Shown piece by piece: positions 7,669-14,438 of a stretch of DNA of 27,807 bases (the stretch's first letter is position 1; the number at the start of each line of letters is the position of its first letter). Origin of the DNA: an uncultured Actinomycetes bacterium (GTDB taxonomy: Bacteria; Actinomycetota; Actinomycetes; S36-B12); NCBI GenBank assembly GCA_903918595.1, contig CAIXFB010000025.1, positions 1 to 27,807 on the forward strand, read 5' to 3'. A model generated the notes under the pieces. That model worked only from the letters and a program-made list of their open reading frames with translations. It was not told the origin of the DNA and made no database searches. Made by a program: the position numbers and the translations under genes.

Positions 7669-9639
7669 CTCCCGCCGGTCGGACAGATGCACAGAAACCA
7701 CTGCGGGGTCCTCCGTGGGTAATTGGCAGGCGAAGTGCCGGCAGACCATGGCCTGACCCTGGCCGCCAGGATCCCCGTAGCGAATGACCGCACCGGGTGC
7801 ACTCGAATGCCAGACGGCTCGCCTGAGGGCATCAATGTCATCGCCAGCGATGGTGACCTCGGCCGGGCCATCGGCCAGCGCCATGACCGCGACGAGCCCC
7901 CACCCAATAGCTCGCGGGGCGCGCTCAACAAGCGGCTTTGCGATCTCGAGCGCTTGCATCGCGCGCGTGCGGTGCTCCATTGACTCAGTGATTGCTGCAT
8001 ATGTGACCAACGCGTTAGCTACCGCGAACCATCCTGATGGCTCAGCGTTATCTGCCGGATCGCGTGGCCTGCGCACCAATGCCGGAGCATCGTCGGCCGT
8101 GTCAAAGAATCCGCCATCACCATCAGAGAAATGTGAAACGGCAACGTCAAGCAGCATCCCAGCGAAGACCAACCATTCGGCTTCTCCGGTGACGAAATAC
8201 ACAGCGAGTAGACCCTCGGCAACGCTTCCGTAATCATCGAGAACACCCACGTTGTTGCCCGGTTTACCATCTCGCGATGTTCGGCATAGGCGATCATCGT
8301 CGGCCGCGCCCAGATGAACCGAGATGATCAGATCCGCAGCCGTGACAGCAGCATCCACCCACGACGGTTCATTGAAAAGTGCGCCAGCTTCGGCGAGTGC
8401 GGCAATTGCCAAGCCATTCCAAGAGGCCACGACCTTGTCATCGCGCCCTGGATGCACGCGCTCTTCTCTCGCCAGCCACAGCGCATCACGCACTCGATAC
8501 CAGCGATCCCAGTCGTCCGGATCGACCAAGAGCTGCAGCGTTGAAGCGCCATGCTCAAAAGTTCCGGCACTTGTCACGGTGAGCAGCTCAGCTGCCCAGG
8601 TTCCGTCATCGTTTCCCAACACCTCGATGAGTTCGGCTGGTGTCCATGCGTAGAACTTCCCTTCAACGCCCTCACTGTCAGCGTCGAGAGCAGATGCGAA
8701 AGCCCCCTGGGGGGTTGTGAGATCGCGAATCAAGAACTCCGCAGTCTCACGCGCTACCCGGGCGGCGAGTGCGGAGTTGGTTTGCCGCCACCAATGCGCA
8801 TACACGCGGAGCAACAGTGCGTTGTCGTAGAGCATTTTCTCAAAGTGCGGCACCACCCACTCAGCATCGACCGAGTAACGAGCGAACCCACCACCTAATT
8901 GATCGTAAAGACCACCTCGAGCCATCGCTTCGAGTGTGCCTTCTGCCATCGCGAGCGCACGCCTACCGAATTCACTTTCATGCGTTGCCGAATAGCGCAG
9001 CAAGAACTCAAGCAACATCGATGGTGGGAACTTGGGCGCACCACCAAAGCCTCCCCACCGGGGGTCGTAATCAGAGCTCAGCGAGTTGATCGCACTCGTC
9101 AGATCAACTGGAGAGGGAAGGCCATCACCGGGAGTCACCATGGCCCGCGAGGAGAGCGCATCAATGATGCGCTGCCCGGCCGCCTCAACACTCTCGCGCT
9201 TGGTGGCCCAGGTATTGCTGATCGACATCAGAAGTTCCGGAAACGAGGGCATCCCATGGTGCGGGGTCGGCGGAAAATATGTGCCGGTGTAAAACGGGCG
9301 GCCCTCATGGTCCAGGAAAACGCTCATCGGCCAGCCGCCATGCCCGGTCATTGCAACCGTGGCCTCCATGTACACAGAGTCGATGTCAGGGCGCTCCTCC
9401 CGATCCACCTTGATCGAGACGAAGTGCTCATTGAGCAGCGCAGCGATCTGCGGGTTTTCAAATGATTCATGGGCCATCACATGACACCAATGGCAAGCCG
9501 AGTAGCCGATACTCAGAAAGACCGGCACATCTCGTCGGCGCGCCTCGGTGAATGCATCGTCCGACCACTCCCACCAATCAACAGGGTTGTCCTTGTGCTG
9601 GAGCAGGTAGGGCGAGGTTGATTCCTTCAGTCGGTTCAC
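7666..9639 (-). CDS. YyaL/SPATA20-type thioredoxin-domain protein (DUF255)
   Basis: This 657-residue protein has an N-terminal thioredoxin-like domain with the family signature NRLKESTSPYLLQHKDNPVDW and a CHWC active site in SACHWCHVM. A long alpha/alpha-toroid region resembling N-acylglucosamine epimerase or cellulase folds follows (RWGGFGGAPKFPP, GGLYDQLGGGFARYSVD, HFEKMLYDNA, DDKVVASWNGL). The molecular function of the family is not settled; redox or carbohydrate-related roles have been proposed. The GTG start overlaps the paiB-like stop as GTGA, so they are translationally coupled. uppS follows after 9 nt. Confidence 0.93.
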   Translation of the reverse strand: MNRLKESTSPYLLQHKDNPVDWWEWSDDAFTEARRRDVPVFLSIGYSACHWCHVMAHESFENPQIAALLNEHFVSIKVDREERPDIDSVYMEATVAMTGHGGWPMSVFLDHEGRPFYTGTYFPPTPHHGMPSFPELLMSISNTWATKRESVEAAGQRIIDALSSRAMVTPGDGLPSPVDLTSAINSLSSDYDPRWGGFGGAPKFPPSMLLEFLLRYSATHESEFGRRALAMAEGTLEAMARGGLYDQLGGGFARYSVDAEWVVPHFEKMLYDNALLLRVYAHWWRQTNSALAARVARETAEFLIRDLTTPQGAFASALDADSEGVEGKFYAWTPAELIEVLGNDDGTWAAELLTVTSAGTFEHGASTLQLLVDPDDWDRWYRVRDALWLAREERVHPGRDDKVVASWNGLAIAALAEAGALFNEPSWVDAAVTAADLIISVHLGAADDDRLCRTSRDGKPGNNVGVLDDYGSVAEGLLAVYFVTGEAEWLVFAGMLLDVAVSHFSDGDGGFFDTADDAPALVRRPRDPADNAEPSGWFAVANALVTYAAITESMEHRTRAMQALEIAKPLVERAPRAIGWGLVAVMALADGPAEVTIAGDDIDALRRAVWHSSAPGAVIRYGDPGGQGQAMVCRHFACQLPTEDPAVVSVHLSDRRE

Positions 9640-10262
9640 CTCGGTGTGCGCCTCTCAACCTCATCAGCCATCAGCTGCTCCCCAGAGGTCCGCAACCCAC
9701 TGACCACGCCTGCGATGTCGGCAGGAGGGCGATTTTGGCTCGCTTTAGCCTTCGCGAAGATGCGCGTGATCTGGATTTCGATGCCGACGATGGCCCGCAG
9801 CTGGCCCGTGATGAAGTCCTCCGGAGCGTCGTTCACCGACCATGGGGAAGCCTGACGCGCCTCATGTTTCTCGGTCAACTCCGTGACAACCCACCGTACG
9901 TAGTCAGCCTCGTCATGGATGATGACGTCGCCGTAGACGTGCATCGTGATGTAGTCCCATGTGGGAACAACTCGGCCATGCGTTTGCTTGCTTTCGTACC
10001 AGCCAGGGCTCACGTAGGCGTCGGGGCCTCGCAGAATGACCATGGCTTCGTTGTGGGGCTGATGTTTCCATTGCTCGTTGTTGCGCGCGAGATGACCATG
10101 CAAAGCGCCAAGATTTCCCGGCTGAGATCGGTGAACAAAGGGCAGCATCGTTGCGAGCAGACCTACGGCGTTTGAGTAGGTGATGAGCTCTCCCACTCGG
10201 AGATCACCAAGCACATCCTGCATCTCATCTTCGGACATGCTGAAGTGCTCGGGAACGTACAT
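9636..10262 (-). CDS. PaiB-type FMN-binding negative transcriptional regulator-like protein
   Basis: From the ATG at 10262 the protein is 208 residues, matching the 200-210 of the PaiB family (FMN-binding split-barrel fold). The diagnostic start MYVPEHFSM is present, followed by LPFVHRSQPGNLGALHGHLARNN, VILRGPDAYVSPGWYESK and VVPTWDYITMHVYG. The C-terminus has the helical SPWSVNDAPEDFI segment that follows the barrel. PaiB proteins are called negative regulators of sporulation and protease genes in Bacillus; a flavin- or heme-binding enzymatic role is as likely here. The frame is open further upstream, but that part has no PaiB similarity. The stop overlaps yyaL's GTG. Confidence 0.9.
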   Translation of the reverse strand: MYVPEHFSMSEDEMQDVLGDLRVGELITYSNAVGLLATMLPFVHRSQPGNLGALHGHLARNNEQWKHQPHNEAMVILRGPDAYVSPGWYESKQTHGRVVPTWDYITMHVYGDVIIHDEADYVRWVVTELTEKHEARQASPWSVNDAPEDFITGQLRAIVGIEIQITRIFAKAKASQNRPPADIAGVVSGLRTSGEQLMADEVERRTPR

Positions 10263-10277
10263 GTCACAAGTTTGGCA

Positions 10278-10309
10278 CGGTGCTGACTCCGGCCTCAACG
10301 TCAGCACCG
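10278..10309. repeat. Perfect 10-bp inverted repeat in the leader of the paiB-like gene
   Basis: Arms CGGTGCTGAC (10278-10287) and GTCAGCACCG (10300-10309) are exact complements separated by 12 nt. It ends 15 nt before the start codon of the paiB-like gene on the minus strand. It could be an operator for a dimeric regulator, possibly the PaiB-like protein, or an RNA hairpin controlling access to the start. There is no U-tract for a terminator in either direction. Confidence 0.55.
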
Positions 10310-10368
10310 GAGGCAAGCCGAGCAACCCGCCCGCGGGAGTTGGTACGCAGGCATAGCGCCATCGTCGG

Positions 10369-10434
10369 ATCCAACGATTCGTCAACATTCCCCAGCAGGT
10401 ACGGGCTGGTCGCATCGGCGAGGCGGTTGGGCAC
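10369..10434 (-). pseudogene. Relic resembling the 5' end of a yyaL-type gene
   Basis: Translating the minus strand from GTG at 10434 gives PNRLADATSPYLL and then GNVDESLD. This aligns without gaps to the start of the intact YyaL (NRLKESTSPYLL, then QHKDNPVD) and is closer to the usual family start NRLAxETSPYLL. A GGTGGAG lies about 9 nt upstream of the GTG, as for a real start. Similarity fades after about 22 codons. The frame stays open to a TGA at 10264-10266, one base before the ATG of the paiB-like gene, so a 62-residue leader ORF (10264-10452) exists. I read it as a broken 5' duplicate left when the paiB-like gene came to lie upstream of yyaL. Confidence 0.45.
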
Positions 10435-10452
10435 ACACTCGTTCTCCACCAC

Positions 10453-10458
10453 TACCTT
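10453..10458 (+). promoter_or_regulatory. -10 box (TACCTT) of leaderless yqhA-like gene
   Basis: TACCTT ends 6 nt before the ATG at 10465, with GGGCCC between. The block matches the one before glpX in 17 of 19 positions. No Shine-Dalgarno is present. Confidence 0.55.
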
Positions 10459-10464
10459 GGGCCC

Positions 10465-10926
10465 ATGCGACGCATCCTTGAACTCTCGCGCTACATAGTC
10501 GTCCTGCCGGTGATTGGCTCGATCCTGGGCGCTATCGCCCTCATGCTGATCGGCGTCTGGGAAGTCGGTACTTCGATCCTGAAAATTGGCGATACCGAAG
10601 CGACGCTGAAAGACACCGTGGTGGGCATTCTCACGGCCGTCGACACCCTGCTGCTGGCGACAGTGCTACTCGTGATCGGCTACGGCCTTTATGAACTTTT
10701 TGTCGACGCCGAGATAACCCTGCCCAAGTGGCTCGTCACCAACAACCTCGACGATCTGAAGAACAAGCTGATCGGTGTGGTGGTCACCATCATCGCCGTG
10801 GTCTTCCTGGGCCAACTCGTTGATAACAAGTCAAGTTATGACGTGTTGTTAGCAGGTGTCGGCTCTGGAGCTCTCGTACTCGCACTGGCTGCTTTCGTCT
10901 TCGCAACGAGCAAACGCGAAAAATAG
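10465..10926 (+). CDS. YqhA/UPF0114 family membrane protein
   Basis: This 153-residue integral membrane protein has four hydrophobic segments: about 10-30 (VVLPVIGSILGAIALMLIG), 58-80, 105-125 and 131-148. The family signature RYIVVLPVIGS and GYGLYELFVDAEI are clear. UPF0114 proteins (YqhA of E. coli) have no established function. Start ATG is leaderless. It is divergent from the paiB-like gene and convergent with the glutathione peroxidase gene, 2 nt apart, so it is probably a single-gene transcript. Confidence 0.9.
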   Translation: MRRILELSRYIVVLPVIGSILGAIALMLIGVWEVGTSILKIGDTEATLKDTVVGILTAVDTLLLATVLLVIGYGLYELFVDAEITLPKWLVTNNLDDLKNKLIGVVVTIIAVVFLGQLVDNKSSYDVLLAGVGSGALVLALAAFVFATSKREK

Positions 10927-10928
10927 AA

Positions 10929-11423
10929 CTACGGCTGGGCGAGCAGCTCCTGCACGTCTCCCGCTATCGCACTCGGCGCGGTCTTTGGTGCATAGCGCTT
11001 CACCGTTTTGCCATCGGGAGCAACGAGGAACTTCGTGAAGTTCCACTTCACCGAAGAACCCAACAGTCCACTCGAGTGCTCTTTCAGGAACGTGAAAATC
11101 GGGTGCGTCTTCTTGCCATTGACGTCGATCTTGGTGGAAAGCGGAAACGTCACGCCATGGTTGATCTGACAGAACTGCTCAATATCGGCGTCGCTGCCAG
11201 GCTCTTGATGGGCGAACTGGTCGCACGGGAAACCGAGTACTACTAAGCCCTGATCGGCAAACTCCTCATGCAACTTCTGCAGTCCGTCGTACTGCGGGGT
11301 GAACCCGCACTTGCTCGCAGTATTGACCACAAGCACCGGGCGTCCAGCGAAATCAGCCATCTTCACTGTCTCGCCGTGGTTGTTCACAAAATCCAGATCG
11401 TAGATCGATTCAGCATTACTCAT
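10929..11423 (-). CDS. Glutathione peroxidase-family thiol peroxidase (Cys type)
   Basis: This 164-residue protein reduces peroxides. The catalytic set is complete: Cys39 in NTASKCGFTPQYDGL, Gln73 in GFPCDQFAHQEPG and Trp127 in KWNFTKF. Cys85 in QFCQINHGVTFP matches the resolving cysteine of bacterial enzymes that use thioredoxin, so thioredoxin or a mycothiol system is a likelier donor than glutathione. The family's usual GFPCNQF is GFPCDQF here. The ATG at 11423 fits the MSNAESIYDLDF start; a longer frame to 11486 lacks similarity. It starts 10 nt after the HAD gene's stop and is likely co-transcribed with it. Confidence 0.94.
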   Translation of the reverse strand: MSNAESIYDLDFVNNHGETVKMADFAGRPVLVVNTASKCGFTPQYDGLQKLHEEFADQGLVVLGFPCDQFAHQEPGSDADIEQFCQINHGVTFPLSTKIDVNGKKTHPIFTFLKEHSSGLLGSSVKWNFTKFLVAPDGKTVKRYAPKTAPSAIAGDVQELLAQP

Positions 11424-11433
11424 GAAACCATTG

Positions 11434-12114
11434 TTACTGAGGATCAAAGTTCGCGCGAACCAGGTCCACCACGCCTCGTAGATCATTGACCACGTAGGAC
11501 GGCTCTACTCCCAATTCTTCGGGCGCATTGCCATTCCGGTTCACCCATGCGCTCGAACATCCGAACCATCGAGCACCAATCGCATCCCATTGGTTGGCGG
11601 AAGCTAGCAGGATCTCTGAAGGTGGTATGTCGAAGTGATCAACAGCAAGTTGGTACACACGAGGGTCCACTTTGAAAGCTCTGACGTGATCTGCGGAAAG
11701 CACCGCGTCGATGAACTCATCGAGTCCAGAGTCCTCAAGCAGCGGAGTTATGAGATCCCGATCACCGTTGGTGAGTATCACCTCGGGAATGCCCATTGCG
11801 GATAGTGCTTCTAGAACCTCGCGCACTTCGGGGTAAGGAGTGAGTGACTGATATTCATGGGCAAGTTGCTTGATATCCACCGGTGATGCGGACAGGTCCA
11901 GATCGGCAAGAGTGGCCTGCAACGCTTGCTCAGTGACAACTGAGAACGGCTCGTACCGCCCCGCCATCGAGCGCAGCCGGGTGTAGTCAATCTGTCTGGT
12001 GCGCCAGCCTTGTGCAATCGCCGCACCGGAACCCGGGAACATCTCTTCGGCGCGAGCCTGCACTGAAAACACATCGAACAAGGTGCCGTACGCATCAAAT
12101 GCGACGGCCCTCAC
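11434..12114 (-). CDS. HAD-superfamily hydrolase, haloacid dehalogenase type II-like
   Basis: The fold and motifs match L-2-haloacid dehalogenases: nucleophile Asp in AFDAYGTLFD at the N-terminus, LTNGD (motif II), Lys in FKVDPRVYQLA (motif III) and ASANQWDAIGARWFG (the motif IV region, usually SSNxWD). A four-helix cap follows motif I. These enzymes hydrolyse 2-haloacids, but annotations of the family are often broader than the tested activity. I place the start at GTG 12114, which gives 226 residues and puts the nucleophile at position 7. A TTG at 12159 would overlap the upstream hydrolase gene by 41 nt. The GTG is 4 nt after that gene's stop. Confidence 0.85.
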   Translation of the reverse strand: MRAVAFDAYGTLFDVFSVQARAEEMFPGSGAAIAQGWRTRQIDYTRLRSMAGRYEPFSVVTEQALQATLADLDLSASPVDIKQLAHEYQSLTPYPEVREVLEALSAMGIPEVILTNGDRDLITPLLEDSGLDEFIDAVLSADHVRAFKVDPRVYQLAVDHFDIPPSEILLASANQWDAIGARWFGCSSAWVNRNGNAPEELGVEPSYVVNDLRGVVDLVRANFDPQ

Positions 12115-12118
12115 CAGC

Positions 12119-14125
12119 TCAGTTGCCTTCAGCGATTCGTGCGACCTCTGCAGCGTCAACTTCGTGCCCGGTCCATTCGGTCACATGGGCTTCGACCTTG
12201 GCCTCAGCTTTGGCCCGATCCACCGCTGGCTTGGCCTCGGCGGCCATCCAGTCACGACGAACCTCCCACTCGAGTTCTCGGTCCCGCAGCGCCTTTTGCA
12301 CGCTGGCCATCGCCTTGGCACTTGGCTTGAAACCGAAGATGCTCTTGATCGCTTCAGGAATTTCTCGACGGTAATCGTGCCCGCCCTCTTGGAAGGTCCC
12401 GGGAGTTGGCACAAGCGCGTTTTGCATGTCGATGAAGGTTGCAAAGAAGGTAACGACAGGCAGCCACTTGGTGCCCCGAGGTGAACCGGGCGGGCGGGTC
12501 TCATCGGGGCCGAGCCAAGAAGGTTGCTGCCACAACACTTTGGCGCCGAACTTGGGAATCGGGTCATCACCATTTTGCAGAAGCAGGAATTTGACCTGCT
12601 TCTTGTCTTCTGCAGGCAGGTTGCGCCAATCCCGAATCGCGCGCGGCAGGTAGGCAGAACCTGGACCGACTTCGGGCACCTCGGTCACCGTTCGGGTGCC
12701 CCAGATCTCATCGCGCCACACCGTTGCAGCAGGCGTACCGATCCAGACCGCTGCATCGAGACCAACGCCTTCGGGCCCAGTCAGGCCTTGGCCGCGGAAA
12801 ACTTCTTCGGACACCTGCGAGCCAAGACTCTCACCGAACATGTAGAACTTGGGACGCTTTGCCTTAGGCATGGCCATGAGCCGCTGCATAATTCCGTTCA
12901 GCACGATGCGGGTCTGCGACGTGGCGTACGGAACTTTTGTTAATGACAAGGCCGACGGAAGTACCGAGTACTGGATGCACGCCGATGCGCAATCACCGTG
13001 CGTTAGATACTCGAGGGTCTCTGATGCCACATAGTTGACGTAACCCGAACCGGTCGGGGAGAAGAGCACAAACACCGAACGTTCAAGTGCTTTGGTGCGA
13101 TCGATTTCGGCGAGCAGCAATTCCGCTCGGGCCTGCGGGGAATCAGCAGCCTTCAGCGAGCCGTACACACGGATCGGCTGTTGAGCCGTTCCACCCATCA
13201 CGTTCTCGATTTCCTCAGGTGTGAGCACCATCGATAGCCAGCGTCGTGATTCGCGGGATTGATCGGCCCACGAACTTAATGACCCCGGTCCCCCAGTGAT
13301 TTCTTCAATCTGCGGTGGGACCGCATGGGCCGGTTCATTGCCTTCGCCACCCTTGGCCAGCAACGCACTGACACCCGTCACAGCTCCCCAGCCAACGCCA
13401 GCGGTGATCGCAGTCGACACCAAACGACCAAGCGTGCGGTGGTCATCTGGGTCTCCACCCAGAATTCGGGCTGCACCGCGAGAGGCCGCACCTGACAGCG
13501 CGGACTCACCTTTTGCGATGACCATGAGAAGTGCGGTGACGGCAAGGCTGGAACCAACTGCCTGCGGCATATTGATTTCACGAGCGACGTCTTCGTGTGG
13601 CTTGCCATCTGGTGTATCCAGAGCGCCCGCTCGGGCTTGCTCAGGCTTTGTCAGTGCATATGCCGCGGCTGCCGTTCCCAATGCTGCTACGAGCGTGAGG
13701 GTTCCTGATCCCTTATGACCTGACCGAGTTTGCAGCAGGTGACCGCCGAGGCCCGATGCGCCAGCGGCACTCAGACCCATGGCTCCCAACCGAAGGAGTG
13801 ATCGCTTGGTGGAATCGTGTTCGCGCGCTGGCAGGGCCTTTACAGCTGCAGCCCCTCCTACCGCGGCGATGAGATCTACGGCCGTACCGATGATCGGTCC
13901 TGGCTCCACGTCTTCATCTGAGTGGGCGATCTTTCGCGAAATCCCAGAAAGCAGGGAATGCGCTGTCACACCCCAGCCGTAGCCGGTAGCGGCAGCGACG
14001 CCACTGATGATCGCTTGATCGCGGGTAGCGCGGGAGAGCAGGCCCGGCTGGAATGAGACTCCGGTGTAAAAAGCCCCTAAGAGCAGACCGCTTCGCGAAG
14101 AAACGTCCAGTTCATGTGCCACCAC
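12119..14125 (-). CDS. Polytopic membrane alpha/beta hydrolase (Abhydrolase_9 with Abhydrolase_9_N)
   Basis: About 668 residues. The N-terminal third (to about 260) holds roughly seven hydrophobic helices rich in Gly and Ala, the Abhydrolase_9_N type. The C-terminal cytoplasmic or periplasmic hydrolase domain has nucleophile Ser433 in FGESLGS, Asp520/521 in LLQNGDDPIP and His583 in EGGHDYRRE, a plausible catalytic triad. A charged coiled-coil tail of about 50 residues follows and is longer than I expect for the family. Mycobacterial Rv1069c is the homologue I recall; its substrate is unknown. I chose GTG 14125 because AAGGGG lies 6 nt upstream; GTG 14122 and 14173 are alternatives. It heads a run with the HAD and peroxidase genes. 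Confidence 0.88.
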   Translation of the reverse strand: MVAHELDVSSRSGLLLGAFYTGVSFQPGLLSRATRDQAIISGVAAATGYGWGVTAHSLLSGISRKIAHSDEDVEPGPIIGTAVDLIAAVGGAAAVKALPAREHDSTKRSLLRLGAMGLSAAGASGLGGHLLQTRSGHKGSGTLTLVAALGTAAAAYALTKPEQARAGALDTPDGKPHEDVAREINMPQAVGSSLAVTALLMVIAKGESALSGAASRGAARILGGDPDDHRTLGRLVSTAITAGVGWGAVTGVSALLAKGGEGNEPAHAVPPQIEEITGGPGSLSSWADQSRESRRWLSMVLTPEEIENVMGGTAQQPIRVYGSLKAADSPQARAELLLAEIDRTKALERSVFVLFSPTGSGYVNYVASETLEYLTHGDCASACIQYSVLPSALSLTKVPYATSQTRIVLNGIMQRLMAMPKAKRPKFYMFGESLGSQVSEEVFRGQGLTGPEGVGLDAAVWIGTPAATVWRDEIWGTRTVTEVPEVGPGSAYLPRAIRDWRNLPAEDKKQVKFLLLQNGDDPIPKFGAKVLWQQPSWLGPDETRPPGSPRGTKWLPVVTFFATFIDMQNALVPTPGTFQEGGHDYRREIPEAIKSIFGFKPSAKAMASVQKALRDRELEWEVRRDWMAAEAKPAVDRAKAEAKVEAHVTEWTGHEVDAAEVARIAEGN

Positions 14126-14205
14126 GGCATTCCCCTTACTACCTCGTGACCTGCGGTTCCACGTCGGATCCACCTATCGAGGCACAACCGTACCCGGTCT
14201 GCGGT

Positions 14206-14211
14206 TACCCT
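14206..14211 (+). promoter_or_regulatory. -10 box (TACCCT) before small membrane protein gene
   Basis: TACCCT ends 6 nt before GTG 14218. A 5-bp inverted repeat (AACCG 14186-14190, CGGTT 14202-14206) spans the interval just upstream and could be an operator. The box supports the short start at 14218 rather than the longer frame from 14053. Confidence 0.5.
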
Positions 14212-14217
14212 TTAACA

Positions 14218-14406
14218 GTGTTTGAAGACTTGCGGGGTATCGCTCGCCATGCGGAGCGGCAAAATGAGCAGCTCGCAGACATCAGCCTGCAACAAGAACC
14301 CATGCGTCCCGTCTCAACTTCACGGATCAGTCCCGAAATCCGCCTAGCCCTGTACATAGCGGGCGGCGCAGTCCTGTTCGTGGCGCTGCTGATCCTGCTC
14401 GGCTAA
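14218..14406 (+). CDS. Small C-tail-anchored membrane protein, unknown function
   Basis: I do not recognise this 62-residue protein. The first 40 residues are hydrophilic and probably helical (FEDLRGIARHAERQNEQLADI). Residues about 43-61 form one transmembrane helix ending two residues before the stop, so it would be anchored by its C-terminus with the N-terminal part in the cytoplasm. Third codon positions are mostly G or C, like the neighbouring genes. The frame extends upstream to 14053, but that part overlaps the divergent hydrolase and lacks coding character. The stop TAA overlaps a 17-bp tandem repeat, and the SPFH gene converges on it 20 nt away. Confidence 0.55.
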   Translation: MFEDLRGIARHAERQNEQLADISLQQEPMRPVSTSRISPEIRLALYIAGGAVLFVALLILLG

Positions 14407-14438
14407 ATTCACTCCTTGACGAAATTCACTCCTTGACG
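14405..14438. repeat. Exact 17-bp tandem duplication at the 3' end of the SPFH gene
   Basis: The unit AAATTCACTCCTTGACG occurs at 14405-14421 and again at 14422-14438. It contains the complement of the SPFH gene's last codons (Phe-Val-Lys-Glu-stop). The second copy codes the real C-terminus; the first lies after the stop. Since 17 is not a multiple of 3 the duplication is harmless only because it starts beyond a stop codon. Confidence 0.95.

Noticed and set aside
8899..9465. Plus-strand frame of 188 codons opposite yyaL
   Set aside because: A shadow of yyaL in a GC-rich region; no ribosome binding site or family signature.
9552..10175. Long plus-strand frame of 207 codons opposite the paiB-like gene
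   Set aside because: It is antisense to a well-supported paiB-like gene and its translation has no recognisable domain.
12000..12484. Plus-strand frame of 161 codons opposite the hydrolase and HAD genes
   Set aside because: It spans two genes on the other strand and has no plausible protein features.
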